46,457 nt of DNA. Source: Bifidobacterium hapali (lineage in GTDB: Bacteria > Actinomycetota > Actinomycetes > Actinomycetales > Bifidobacteriaceae). The notes under the pieces are model-generated. The model did no database searches, was not told the origin of the DNA, and saw nothing but the letters and a program-made list of their open reading frames with translations. Both the position numbers and the translations under genes were made by a program. Positions 34,033 to 42,346 of this stretch are shown here, in pieces. How positions within the stretch are numbered: the first letter of the stretch is position 1; the number at the start of each line of letters is the position of its first letter. The stretch covers positions 1 through 46,457 of the forward strand of contig NZ_MWWY01000008.1 in assembly GCF_002259755.1 (NCBI RefSeq), given 5' to 3'.

Positions 34033-35181
34033 ATGACCGCTGTAGATATTGCCGGCGATAGAGTCGCTGGTGGAGTGACTGACGTTGCGCGAGCGGCTGC
34101 TACGAACAGCCGCATCGCCGATAGTCGCGCTACAGTCACAGACATTCACGCCACGGATTCGGCTCGTTCAGCCAATCCAACCACAGTCACTCAAGTCGCG
34201 ACCCAGCCCATCGATCCATCCGCAATCCCGGACTCGCTGTTCGTACCGCGCACCCGCACAGCCGACAATCACGATACGGTCGACGTGCCGCATATCAGTC
34301 ACGCCGCGCAAGCATGGCTCAGATTGCGTCACAACAAAACCGCAATCGCAGCCGGCATCGTACTCATCGCGCTGTTTATTATCGCGTTCAGTGCACCAAT
34401 CCTCGCGCCAGCCGACCCGAACGCGCAGAAAGTCGAGTACGCAAACCTGCCACCATATTGGCTGGGTGGTGCAGCCAGCAAGTATGCGGCGATCGGCGCG
34501 CAAAACCAGCATTTCCTACTCGGTACTGATCAGTTCGGCCGCGACCTGTTCTCGCGACTGCTGTACGGCACGCGTATTTCACTGATTATTTCGCTCGTCG
34601 CCGCAGTTCTTGACATTGTGATCGGCGTGACGTGGGGACTGGTCAGCGGTCTCGCCTCGCGACGCGTGGATGATCTCATGCAACGCATTCTCGAAATCAT
34701 CAGCGGTGTGCCGAGCCTGATCGTTGTCGTACTCATGCTGCTCGTGTTCCAGCCCGGGCTTGTGTCGATTATCGTGGCGATGGCCATCACGTTCTGGATT
34801 ACGATGGCGCGTGTGGTGCGTGGTCAAACGTTACAAATCCGCTCACTTGAATACGTGCAGGCTGCGATCGTACTCGGCACACCGCGCGCGGCTATCGCAG
34901 TTCGTCACGTACTGCCGAACATCCTGAACTTGATCATCATTCGACTCATGTTTTCGATTCCGACCGCGATTTTCTTTGAAACATTCTTAAGTTTCATCGG
35001 CGTGGGTATGAAAATCCCGAACGCGTCAATCGGCACACTGCTCAACGACGGGTTCAAAGTGGTGCGTATTTACCCGTATCAAATGTGGATTCCTGCAGCA
35101 GTGCTATGCGTGATCATGCTCGCGTTCAATCTGTGCGCGGATGGCCTGCGCGACGCGCTCGACCCGAAGATGAGGGGGTAA
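34033..35181 (+). CDS. dppC: Oligopeptide ABC transporter permease (DppC/OppC type)
   Basis: This 382-aa permease has the usual six helices of DppC preceded by an unusually long soluble extension of ~95 residues rich in Thr, Ala and Asp. The first helix begins near KTAIAAGIVLIALFIIAFSAPIL. The DQFGRDLFSRLLYGTRISL segment and the EAA loop (LEYVQAAIVLGTPRAAIAVRHVLPNIL) are diagnostic. AGGGGGAG is 4 bases before the ATG at 34033. It follows dppB by 1 bp and precedes dppD by 2 bp, so the four genes are one operon. Confidence 0.92.
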   Translation: MTAVDIAGDRVAGGVTDVARAAATNSRIADSRATVTDIHATDSARSANPTTVTQVATQPIDPSAIPDSLFVPRTRTADNHDTVDVPHISHAAQAWLRLRHNKTAIAAGIVLIALFIIAFSAPILAPADPNAQKVEYANLPPYWLGGAASKYAAIGAQNQHFLLGTDQFGRDLFSRLLYGTRISLIISLVAAVLDIVIGVTWGLVSGLASRRVDDLMQRILEIISGVPSLIVVVLMLLVFQPGLVSIIVAMAITFWITMARVVRGQTLQIRSLEYVQAAIVLGTPRAAIAVRHVLPNILNLIIIRLMFSIPTAIFFETFLSFIGVGMKIPNASIGTLLNDGFKVVRIYPYQMWIPAAVLCVIMLAFNLCADGLRDALDPKMRG

Positions 35182-35183
35182 CG

Positions 35184-36296
35184 ATGGCTGATGTGAGTGC
35201 TACTGGGGCTTCTGCCGCTACCGCTGCATCTGTGCCGTCTGCCGCATTCGCGCCGCGCATATCGGTGCGCGATTTACATGTCACGTTCCGCAAGGACGGT
35301 GTCGATGTGTGCGCGGTGCGCGGCGTGAGTTTTGATTTACATGCTGGGGAGACGCTTGCGTTAGTAGGCGAGTCCGGTTCCGGTAAGTCAGTAACCTGCC
35401 GCTCGCTGATGCGACTGTTGCCGCGTAATGCGCGTATTGACGGTGACGTACGGTTTGACGATCGCGATGTGCTTGCGTTGGATCGCAAGTCATTACGCGA
35501 TTTGCGCGGCAATCGAATCGCCATGATTTTCCAAGATCCGATGACGTCGCTCGATCCGACAATGATTATCGGTCGGCAGATCACTGAAACGATACGACTG
35601 CACAATCGGTCAGTCAGTAATCGCGAAGCCAAACAGCAAGCGATTCGTCTGCTTGAGCAGGTTGGTATTCCCGATCCTGAGCGACGGTTCAGTCAGTATC
35701 CGCACGAGTTTTCCGGCGGTCAACGTCAGCGCATCGTAATCGCGATTGCGCTCGCTTGTCATCCGGACGTACTTATCGCAGACGAGCCGACCACAGCGCT
35801 CGACGTGACGGTACAAGCGCAGATTCTCGACTTGTTCGCGCAAATTCAGCGGGAGAGTGGTACGGCAATTATTTTGGTGACGCACGATTTAGGTGTGGTA
35901 GCGAAGGTTGCTGACCGTGTGGCTGTGATGTACGCCGGCAAAATTGTTGAGTACGGTACGGCGGACGAGATTTTCTACGATCCACAGCATCCCTATACGT
36001 GGGGGTTGCTCGGTTCTACGCCGACGCTGGAGACGCGCGGTCGACTACATGCTATTCCCGGCGTGCCGCCAAATCTCGCGGCGGTGCCAGCTGGTGATGC
36101 GTTTGCGCCGCGCAATGCGTATGCGCTAGCGGTTGATGAGCAGTACGAGCCGCCGTTCTTTACTGTGTCACCTACTCATGCGGCGGCGACGTGGTTGCTT
36201 GACCCGCGTGCGCCACGCGTTGAGCCGCCGGACGAGATTAAGAAACGGTGGGCGCAGTGGAATATGTTGCGCGATCATGTGGAAGGAGCGGCGTGA
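35184..36296 (+). CDS. dppD: Oligopeptide ABC transporter ATPase (DppD/OppD type)
   Basis: This 370-aa ATPase has Walker A GESGSGKS (about 75-82), Q-loop [12 protein letters not shown], signature FSGGQRQR and Walker [13 protein letters not shown]. The D-loop and H-loop ([27 protein letters not shown]) follow, then the oligopeptide-specific C-terminus with [12 protein letters not shown]. Cysteines of the possible iron-sulfur type seen in some OppD are not evident. ATG 35184 with GAGGGGG upstream is chosen. The N-terminal ~25 residues are Ala/Ser-rich. It overlaps dppF by one base (TGATG). Confidence 0.94.
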   Translation: MADVSATGASAATAASVPSAAFAPRISVRDLHVTFRKDGVDVCAVRGVSFDLHAGETLALVGESGSGKSVTCRSLMRLLPRNARIDGDVRFDDRDVLALDRKSLRDLRGNRIAMIFQDPMTSLDPTMIIGRQITETIRLHNRSVSNREAKQQAIRLLEQVGIPDPERRFSQYPHEFSGGQRQRIVIAIALACHPDVLIADEPTTALDVTVQAQILDLFAQIQRESGTAIILVTHDLGVVAKVADRVAVMYAGKIVEYGTADEIFYDPQHPYTWGLLGSTPTLETRGRLHAIPGVPPNLAAVPAGDAFAPRNAYALAVDEQYEPPFFTVSPTHAAATWLLDPRAPRVEPPDEIKKRWAQWNMLRDHVEGAA

Positions 36297-37321
36297 TGAC
36301 TGCAGAAGTGACGAGTGATTCTGATGTTTCCCGTGAAACATCCTCCGCATCGCGTGTTTCCCGTGAAACATCTTCCGTATCGCAATCCGCTGATAACGCA
36401 CTACTGTGCGTCGAAAATCTGACCCACGTATATGGCGACGGTAAGCGCGGCACCAGTCGCGCAGTCACTGCCGTCGATCATCTCAACTTTTCCATCGCGC
36501 GCGGCGAAACGCTGGGACTCGTCGGCGAATCAGGCTGCGGCAAATCAACCACCGGCCGCATGATCGTCAAACTGTTGTCGATCACGTCCGGTCGCGTACT
36601 GTTCAACGGCCGCGATATCAGTACGATTCGCAACCGCGCGGATACTACAGCGTTCCGGCAGCAAGTGCAGATGATTTTTCAGGACCCGTACGCCAGTCTC
36701 GATCCGCATGTCACCGTGCGTGACATCATCGCGGAAGGAATCGATAACTTCGAGCGCGTCGACAAGCGTGAGCGAGTCGAGCGAGTCAACGAACTACTCG
36801 AACTTGTCGGCCTGCGACCGGAACATGCGGACCGCTATCCGCACGAGTTTTCCGGCGGCCAGCGGCAGCGCATCGGTATTGCGCGTGCGCTCGCAGTGAA
36901 TCCGTCGTTTATTGTGTGCGACGAGCCGATTTCTGCGCTCGACGTGTCGATTCAGGCGCAGATTGTGAACCTATTACAGGATTTGCAGCGGCAGCGCGGG
37001 CTGACGTACCTGTTTATCGCGCACGATCTGTCGATGGTGCGCTACATTTCCGACCGCGTGGCTGTGATGTGGAAAGGTCGGATTGTGGAGACTGGTCCGG
37101 CTGATGAGGTGTATGTCAATCCGTTGCATCCATATACGCAAAGCCTGATTTCGGCGGTTCCTGAGCCGGACCCGCGCGCTGAGCGTCAGCGTCATCGGGT
37201 GGTGTTTGACCCGGCGGCTGGTGGTGTGGGTGCAGGCGGCACTGCTGATCAGAACGGTGTTAATCTCGCCGCACTACCCCTACGCGAAGTCACCCCCGGT
37301 CACTGGGCCGCCATCGCGTGA
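36296..37321 (+). CDS. dppF: Oligopeptide ABC transporter ATPase (DppF/OppF type)
   Basis: This 341-aa ATPase has Walker A GESGCGKS (about 78-85), Q-loop [12 protein letters not shown], signature FSGGQRQR and Walker [13 protein letters not shown], then the [16 protein letters not shown] ending typical of DppF. GGAAGGA precedes the ATG that overlaps the dppD stop. The N-terminal ~40 residues, before [12 protein letters not shown], contain two SRETSS repeats encoded by two parS-like sites 30 bp apart (36326 and 36356). The gene ends inside the left arm of a GGCGG hairpin at 37316-37364. Confidence 0.94.
   Translation: MTAEVTSDSDVSRETSSASRVSRETSSVSQSADNALLCVENLTHVYGDGKRGTSRAVTAVDHLNFSIARGETLGLVGESGCGKSTTGRMIVKLLSITSGRVLFNGRDISTIRNRADTTAFRQQVQMIFQDPYASLDPHVTVRDIIAEGIDNFERVDKRERVERVNELLELVGLRPEHADRYPHEFSGGQRQRIGIARALAVNPSFIVCDEPISALDVSIQAQIVNLLQDLQRQRGLTYLFIAHDLSMVRYISDRVAVMWKGRIVETGPADEVYVNPLHPYTQSLISAVPEPDPRAERQRHRVVFDPAAGGVGAGGTADQNGVNLAALPLREVTPGHWAAIA
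36326..36339. promoter_or_regulatory. parS-like site in dppF, first copy
   Basis: GTTTCCCGTGAAAC, one mismatch. Read V-S-R-E-T in the DppF N-terminus. It is part of a 30-bp tandem duplication. Confidence 0.55.
36356..36369. promoter_or_regulatory. parS-like site in dppF, second copy
   Basis: Identical to the first copy, 30 bp downstream and in the same reading phase. This is the most distant site seen, ~23 kb from dnaA. Confidence 0.55.
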
Positions 37322-37364
37322 CATTTTGGCGGAGAGTGACGAGTTACCCGCCAAAACATCACGC
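37316..37364. repeat. GGCGG/CCGCC hairpin overlapping the dppF stop
   Basis: GCGTGACATTTTGGCGG (37316-37332) pairs with CCGCCAAAACATCACGC (37348-37364), two mismatches, around 15 nt. It overlaps the dppF stop codon (37319-37321). The same hairpin family occurs three times at 42347-42521. Probably a terminator for the ABC operon or a mobile palindrome. Confidence 0.75.
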
Positions 37365-37381
37365 TCATCAACCGGCAGCGT

Positions 37382-37437
37382 GTGGCGATAGCGACTGTCG
37401 CTTAGTTGGTCGGGGCAAACAGTCGCTTATCTGGCAC
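37382..37437. repeat. GACTGTCGCTTA imperfect inverted repeat
   Basis: GTGGCGATAGCGACTGT (about 37382-37398) pairs with ACAGTCGCTTATCTGGCAC (37419-37437) with one bulge. GACTGTCGCTTAG also recurs as a direct repeat. It is the second of three hairpins packed between dppF and ATPase 3. Confidence 0.6.
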
Positions 37438-37442
37438 CAAGC

Positions 37443-37554
37443 AGGCCGTAACTACGCACTATCGCGACTATAGTCACGACTTACGGTCTTTTTGCTTGCC
37501 TAAAACGGCCGTAAGTGAGCAGTAGTGTCACGTTAGTGCGTACTTACGGCCTGT
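37443..37554. repeat. GGCCGTAAGT twin-hairpin element, copy 1
   Basis: Two successive hairpins whose stems are GGCCGTAAGT/ACTTACGGCC-like, joined by TTGCCTAAAAC. The same ~110-bp element recurs at 40651-40760, and its second hairpin at 38963-39015. The segment 37507-37544 is 38 bp identical to 38968-39005. These copies bracket ATPase 3 and the AlbA_2 gene. Confidence 0.85.
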
Positions 37555-37582
37555 TGCACCTATACTCCGAAGTCCCTTCTTT

Positions 37583-37630
37583 CGTCTATTTTAGAAAAAG
37601 CTAATTTTTTATCATTTTTTAAAATAGACG
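37583..37630. promoter_or_regulatory. 11-bp inverted repeat before ATPase 3
   Basis: CGTCTATTTTA (37583-37593) and TAAAATAGACG (37620-37630) pair perfectly around 26 AT-rich bases, ending 22 bp before the ATPase 3 start. The position suits an operator over the promoter. Confidence 0.6.
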
Positions 37631-37652
37631 ATATGGTGGTGGACCAATAGCA

Positions 37653-38897
37653 ATGAACGTGATACCACGGGACGCTTACGTGAGGCGTCTTATTGACCGT
37701 AAACATAATGGCCTTGTTAAGATCGTTACTGGAATTCGTCGTTGTGGCAAATCGTATTTACTGTTTACGTTATTCAAGCAGCATCTGCTTGATACAGGGG
37801 TCCCTGAAGACCACATTATCGGTATTGCACTCGATGATCGAGCTAACCGTGAGTTGCGCGATCCTGATGTATGTGATCGTTATGTTCGTTCCAGAATGAT
37901 TGATGATGGCCAATATTATGTCATGCTGGACGAGGTCCAATATATTGCTGGGTTTGAGGATGTCCTTAACGGTTTTCTGCACTTGCCACATGTAGATGTG
38001 TATGTAACTGGCAGTAATTCGCGTTTTTTGTCGAGTGATATCATCACTGAGTTTCGTGGTCGTGGTGATCAGATCCGCGTGCATCCATTAAGCTTTGCTG
38101 AATATCATGATGCTGTTGACGGTGATTGGGAGGATGATTGGAACGATTACTCCACGTTTGGTGGATTGCCTCTTGTACTTGCTCAACCGGACGAACAGTC
38201 AAAGATTGCTTACCTGAGTCGTCTGTTGGATGAAATTTACTTGCGCGATATTATCGAACGTAATGGCATCAGGAATGAGGCTGGATTCAGTGAGTTGGTA
38301 GACGTAATCGCATCAGCGATTGGATCGTTAACCAATCCTGGCAGGTTAGCGAATACGTTTGCTAGTGCAGGTCGGTTGAAGCTGTCTCAGCCGACAATTA
38401 TCAAATATCTGGGTTATCTCGAGGAAGCATTTCTTGTTGAACGTGCTAGTCGTTACGACATTAAGGGGCGGAGACATATTGGGGCGCTGTCTAAATACTA
38501 TTTTGAGGATATAGGGTTGCGTAATGCGCGACTTAATTTCCGTCAGCAAGAAGAAACACACATTATGGAAAATGCCATTTATAACGAGTTACGATTGCGT
38601 GGCTATGCGGTGGATGTTGGTATTGTAGATATTCCACAGGCTGGTGGTGGTTACAAGAACGTTGAGGTTGATTTTGTAGCTAACCTTGGCAGTAAACGTT
38701 ACTATGTGCAATCTGCGTTCGCCTTGCCTGACGCCGATAAGCGTGCGCAAGAAGTTCGGCCATTGCTTGGTATTGGTGATTCGTTTAAGAAGATTGTCGT
38801 GGTTGGTGGCAATAAGCGTCCTTCTCGCGATGAGCATGGCATTGTCACTATGGGACTCAAGCAGTTCCTTCTTAACTCTGATAGCTTAGACTTGTAA
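37653..38897 (+). CDS. AAA_14/DUF4143 ATPase, copy 3
   Basis: The 414-aa protein has Walker A GIRRCGKSY (about 28-36), Walker B YVMLDEVQ, sensor region VYVTGSNSRFLSSDI, and the DUF4143 C-terminus (MENAIYNELRLRGY, VEVDFVANLGSKRYYVQ). It is related to copies 1 and 2 but belongs to a different branch (Walker A GIRRCGKS against GARxVGK). The ATG at 37653 has only a weak ribosome site (GGTGGTGGA ~10 bases upstream). It is moderately AT-rich. It lies between GGCCGTAAGT elements (37443 and 38963) and is followed on the same strand by the AlbA_2 gene. Confidence 0.9.
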   Translation: MNVIPRDAYVRRLIDRKHNGLVKIVTGIRRCGKSYLLFTLFKQHLLDTGVPEDHIIGIALDDRANRELRDPDVCDRYVRSRMIDDGQYYVMLDEVQYIAGFEDVLNGFLHLPHVDVYVTGSNSRFLSSDIITEFRGRGDQIRVHPLSFAEYHDAVDGDWEDDWNDYSTFGGLPLVLAQPDEQSKIAYLSRLLDEIYLRDIIERNGIRNEAGFSELVDVIASAIGSLTNPGRLANTFASAGRLKLSQPTIIKYLGYLEEAFLVERASRYDIKGRRHIGALSKYYFEDIGLRNARLNFRQQEETHIMENAIYNELRLRGYAVDVGIVDIPQAGGGYKNVEVDFVANLGSKRYYVQSAFALPDADKRAQEVRPLLGIGDSFKKIVVVGGNKRPSRDEHGIVTMGLKQFLLNSDSLDL

Positions 38898-38962
38898 TGA
38901 TTTGAACCGCCAAACTGAATGCTGCCAGCTCTGTATTTGTAACATGCTGATGGGCAGAAGTA

Positions 38963-39015
38963 AAACAGGCCGTAAGTGAGCAGTAGTGTCACGTTAGTGC
39001 GTACTCATGGTCTGT
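38963..39015. repeat. GGCCGTAAGT hairpin, copy 2 (single hairpin)
   Basis: This contains a 38-bp stretch identical to part of the 37443-37554 element, ending GTACTCATGGTCTG where the other copies have a full stem. It lies between ATPase 3 and the AlbA_2 gene. Confidence 0.8.
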
Positions 39016-39196
39016 GTCTGTGCTGCCATCACCGATGATGACAAGCCGTTGAGCCTGCGCAAAGCACATTTTTTGTACATCGCATGTATGATTTTTTGTA
39101 CATCCATAGTACTCAGGGCTTGATAATGAGCTGGTTAAAGAGAGAAAGTGATAGCTACAGCTCAAAGCTAATGGAGTTTGCATCTTGGTGGAACGT

Positions 39197-39266
39197 GCTT
39201 TCTGCTCTTTTTCTGCTCGCTTTCTGCTATGATGAGCAGAAAGCGAGCAGAAAAAGAGCAGAAAGC
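39197..39266. promoter_or_regulatory. Perfect 32-bp-arm palindrome before the AlbA_2 gene
   Basis: 39197-39228 and 39235-39266 are exact reverse complements with the 6-nt centre ATGATG. The right arm is built of 11-bp units GAGCAGAAAGC / GAGCAGAAAAA / GAGCAGAAAGC and a last GAGCAG reaches the start codon. An 11-bp period places each unit on the same helix face. It ends 6 bp before the proposed ATG at 39273, so it also covers the ribosome site. Confidence 0.9.
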
Positions 39267-39272
39267 GAGCAG

Positions 39273-40652
39273 ATGGCAGAAAACGAAGATCAGCATCTCG
39301 AATTTAAAGCAGAATGGAATGACAGTGCGAAGAAAACTGTTGTAGCATTCGCAAATTCTGGCGGGGGCTCGATTTTGATTGGCGTAGATGATGATGGGAC
39401 CGCGGTAGGAGTGAGAGATGTTGATGGCTGCATGTTGAGGATTATGCAGTCGATCAGCAGTGGCATCCACCCCGATGTAGTTCGTTTCACCTCAATATAT
39501 CCAGTGCAACGTTCTGGCCGTAACGTGGTGATCGTGGAGGTCCATCCGGGTACGCATCGACCATATTATCTGAGTGATAAAGGACCTCGCCCAGCTGGTG
39601 TGTATATTCGATTGGGGGCTGGGTCAATTCAGGCCAGTGAAGTAGCGATACTCGACATGATCCGAGAGTCTACACAACTCTCATTTGAGGACATGATAAG
39701 TGTGGAACAATCCCTCACATTCGACACAGTGTCTTTAGTGTTTCGACAAGCGAACCTTCCATTTACTGATCAATCCAAACGTACGCTGGGACTGGTGAGC
39801 GATGCGGGATCGTATACCAATTTAGCGTGGCTGCTTTCTGAGCAATGTCCAGCTACAATAAAAGCTGCTGTATTTGAGGGGGTTGATAAGTCTACATTTA
39901 ATAGTCGTGAGGAGTTTACCGGTTCGCTGTTCCGCCAATTCCAAGATGTTGCGGCATATATTAATCGTTTCAATTCTACGCGATCAACATTTGACAGCGC
40001 ATTGCAGCGTATAGATAATCGAGATTACTCGTTGCCTGTACTGCGAGAGGCTCTACTTAATCTTGTTGTCCACCGTGATTACTCGCTTGCGGGACCGGGA
40101 TTGGTCAGTATTTTCGATGATCGGATCGAGTTTGTAAATTTCGGAGGATTACCGACGGGCATGACCAAAGGCGATATGATGCTAGGCACATCACTACAGC
40201 GTAATCCCAAACTTGCGGCTATTCTGTATAGATTAGGATGGGTTGAAGCATATGGCACAGGTGTTCCGAAGATTCTCCATGATTATCAGAAGACTACAGT
40301 TCGTCCGGAATTTCAAATCAGCGACAATGCATTCAAGCTTGTACTACCATCGCATAATCCTGCTGTGAGTCCGCAAGCCATCGGACAAGACGAGACAACT
40401 CAAAGTACATCAATCGTAGATGATCAACAGAGACAGTTACATGATCCGATATCGACACAAAGACACATCATTTTGTCACTTGCTGGTAGAACTGAGGGAA
40501 TATCGCGTAACGAAGTGCAGGAAATGACTGGACTGGCGCAATCTAGTGCTGGCAAACTACTGCGCGAAATGATTCGTGAGGGACTGCTTAATAAGCGCGG
40601 TGGTGGACGCTCGACGAAATACTATGCGATCAATGCGCATGATAAGCAATAG
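39273..40652 (+). CDS. Schlafen-type AlbA_2 domain protein with winged helix
   Basis: This 459-aa protein resembles COG2865 transcriptional regulators. It has an AlbA_2/Schlafen-like domain (about 8-122: LEFKAEW, then ANSGGGSILIGVDDDG). A middle domain related to HATPase_c_4 follows (REALLNLVVHRDYS, VSIFDDRIEFVNFGGLP, YGTGVPKI; about 258-345). The C-terminal winged helix reads GISRNEVQEMTGLAQSSAGKLLREMIREGLLNKRG. I chose ATG 39273, where homology starts; the frame is open to 39084, but the extra stretch is the translated palindrome and a hydrophobic segment. Its DNA-binding ends and the palindromes before and after the gene suggest autoregulation. Related proteins occur in defence islands, but no function is proven. 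Confidence 0.88.
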   Translation: MAENEDQHLEFKAEWNDSAKKTVVAFANSGGGSILIGVDDDGTAVGVRDVDGCMLRIMQSISSGIHPDVVRFTSIYPVQRSGRNVVIVEVHPGTHRPYYLSDKGPRPAGVYIRLGAGSIQASEVAILDMIRESTQLSFEDMISVEQSLTFDTVSLVFRQANLPFTDQSKRTLGLVSDAGSYTNLAWLLSEQCPATIKAAVFEGVDKSTFNSREEFTGSLFRQFQDVAAYINRFNSTRSTFDSALQRIDNRDYSLPVLREALLNLVVHRDYSLAGPGLVSIFDDRIEFVNFGGLPTGMTKGDMMLGTSLQRNPKLAAILYRLGWVEAYGTGVPKILHDYQKTTVRPEFQISDNAFKLVLPSHNPAVSPQAIGQDETTQSTSIVDDQQRQLHDPISTQRHIILSLAGRTEGISRNEVQEMTGLAQSSAGKLLREMIREGLLNKRGGGRSTKYYAINAHDKQ

Positions 40653-40760
40653 GCCGTAAGTATGCACTATCGCGATGGTGATCACGACTTACGGCCTATT
40701 GTGTTGCCTAAAACGACCGTAAGTCTGCGGTAGTGTCTCGTTAGTGCGGACTTATGGTCT
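40651..40760. repeat. GGCCGTAAGT twin-hairpin element, copy 3
   Basis: Starts inside the stop codon of the AlbA_2 gene. Two hairpins: GGCCGTAAGT with ACTTACGGCC, then ACCGTAAGTCTGC with GCGGACTTATGGT, joined by TTGCCTAAAAC as in copy 1. Confidence 0.85.
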
Positions 40761-40809
40761 CTTTCTGCTCGCTTTCTGCTCATCGTGAGCAGAAAGCGAG
40801 CAGAAAGAG
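40759..40809. repeat. Sister palindrome of the AlbA_2 upstream site
   Basis: 40759-40782 and 40786-40809 are exact reverse complements (24-bp arms, 3-nt centre). The arms are again built of GAGCAGAAAGC-type units (GAGCAGAAAGC, GAGCAGAAA, GAGCAGAAAC). It lies 106 bp after the AlbA_2 stop and 33 bp before the convergent guaD stop. Confidence 0.9.
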
Positions 40810-40842
40810 CAGAAACTTCATTGTCTGCACATTCGCTACCCG

Positions 40843-42183
40843 TCACGCAAACGGTTTATCAATCAGCCGTCCGCTGACGTAGCGCTCTGCGATGTCGCGG
40901 CTACTACCCGCGTAAATGAACCGCTCAAGTCGCTCTTCAGGGGAGAGTTCCAGCAGACTTTCGTCTTCAGCAATCACAAGCGCATCGAAATCGTATCCCG
41001 GCTCGAACGAACCAACCTTGCCAAAGAACGATCCGCCGACTTTCGTAGCCATGTGGAACGCTTCAGACAAACTCAACGGACGATCATGTTCGTAACCGGT
41101 TTCAAACGTTTTCATCTTCGACGCTTCGATCGCCGTGACAATATGCCGATTCATGTTTGGCTCATGTCCGGCCGCAATATCGCTCGCAATCGACACTTTC
41201 AGTCCGTAATCGAGATTGCGCCGCACTGGCATGATGCCGCTGGTCAGATTCATGTTGGACTGCGGGCAATGCGCCAGCCACACTCCGTGGTCTTTCAGAA
41301 TCGCGCGCTCGCGATCGGTGAGCCATATGCAGTGTGCCATGATGGTGCGATTGTTCGGCATGAGCCCGTACTGTTCGTACACTTCGGTATACGTGGGGAT
41401 GTCTGGATGCAGTTCGCGCACCCAATCGATCTCGTTGCGATTCTCATCGAGGTGAGATTGTACCGGTACATCGTATCGTTGCGCTAGCTCTCCAAGACCG
41501 ACCATCAGTTCCGGCGTGGTTGATGGTACGAATCGTGGCGTGATAATGAATCCGATATCCGGTGTCAGTTTGCGTGACTGCTGAATCAGCTGTTCAGTAC
41601 TGGAAAGACTATCGTCAGTATCTTCGACGAGATAGTTTGGCGAGTTACGATCCATGTTTACTTTACCGATTAAGGGCTTCAATCCGGACTCTTGACACAG
41701 CTGCATCAGCCGCAGCGTAGCCTCGTTATGCAACGTTGCGAATGCACTAAATCGCAACGTGCCGACTTGCCACATGTGAGTAATAAACCGCCGATACCAA
41801 TGATCAGCGATATCAATATCTGCATATTTTGCCTCGGTCGGGAACGTGTATTTCTCCAACCACGGCAGCAGCTCGTAATCAAACCCGAGCCCAGCCTGTG
41901 GATACTGCGGTGCGTGAACGTGCAGATCGTTAAACCCGGGAATAATCAAACTGCCGGTGCGATCGACGATTGTTATGCTGTCAGTTTCGTCGGTCGTGCA
42001 AGATTGATCAGCCACATCGACGCCGTCACTATCACCTCGAGACGTCGCCTCCAACAGCGCCTCCAGCGACCCACCAGTCGCCACGACCTTGCCATCGTCA
42101 CCAACCAGCACATAGCCGTTCTCAATTACCGTGAACCGATCCGGTGTTGGCGCGTACAGAATATCGCCCTTATACGCAATCAT
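40843..42183 (-). CDS. guaD: Guanine deaminase
   Basis: This 446-aa amidohydrolase-superfamily enzyme turns guanine into xanthine. The zinc HxH is in FNDLHVHAPQ. The family-typical GKVNMDRNSP, the third His in VQSHLDEN, the His in MAHCIWL and the Asp in ASDIAAGHE follow. LGFDYELLPWLEKYTFP is also characteristic of guanine deaminase. The ATG at 42183 is chosen, with GAGAGGGG upstream; an earlier in-frame ATG at 42207 overlaps that site. It is convergent with the AlbA_2 gene and divergent from tadA. Other amidohydrolase functions are possible but the motif set favours GuaD. Confidence 0.85.
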   Translation of the reverse strand: MIAYKGDILYAPTPDRFTVIENGYVLVGDDGKVVATGGSLEALLEATSRGDSDGVDVADQSCTTDETDSITIVDRTGSLIIPGFNDLHVHAPQYPQAGLGFDYELLPWLEKYTFPTEAKYADIDIADHWYRRFITHMWQVGTLRFSAFATLHNEATLRLMQLCQESGLKPLIGKVNMDRNSPNYLVEDTDDSLSSTEQLIQQSRKLTPDIGFIITPRFVPSTTPELMVGLGELAQRYDVPVQSHLDENRNEIDWVRELHPDIPTYTEVYEQYGLMPNNRTIMAHCIWLTDRERAILKDHGVWLAHCPQSNMNLTSGIMPVRRNLDYGLKVSIASDIAAGHEPNMNRHIVTAIEASKMKTFETGYEHDRPLSLSEAFHMATKVGGSFFGKVGSFEPGYDFDALVIAEDESLLELSPEERLERFIYAGSSRDIAERYVSGRLIDKPFA

Positions 42184-42346
42184 TATTCGTTCCCCTCTCG
42201 TACGCATTGCTGATCTATTATCTATTGACTATCCATATCAAGGTTTGTTTGCGCGATCATTACAGGCTGCTTCATGAGTGGCGGATGTTGGCCGTGGCTG
42301 CAGCGACATCCTTTATGAGCCGCTTTACACGGCGTGGGTGCGCTCG

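Noticed and set aside
39084..39272. N-terminal membrane segment on the AlbA_2 protein
   Set aside because: The hydrophobic stretch is the translation of the palindrome arm; family homology starts at 39273.
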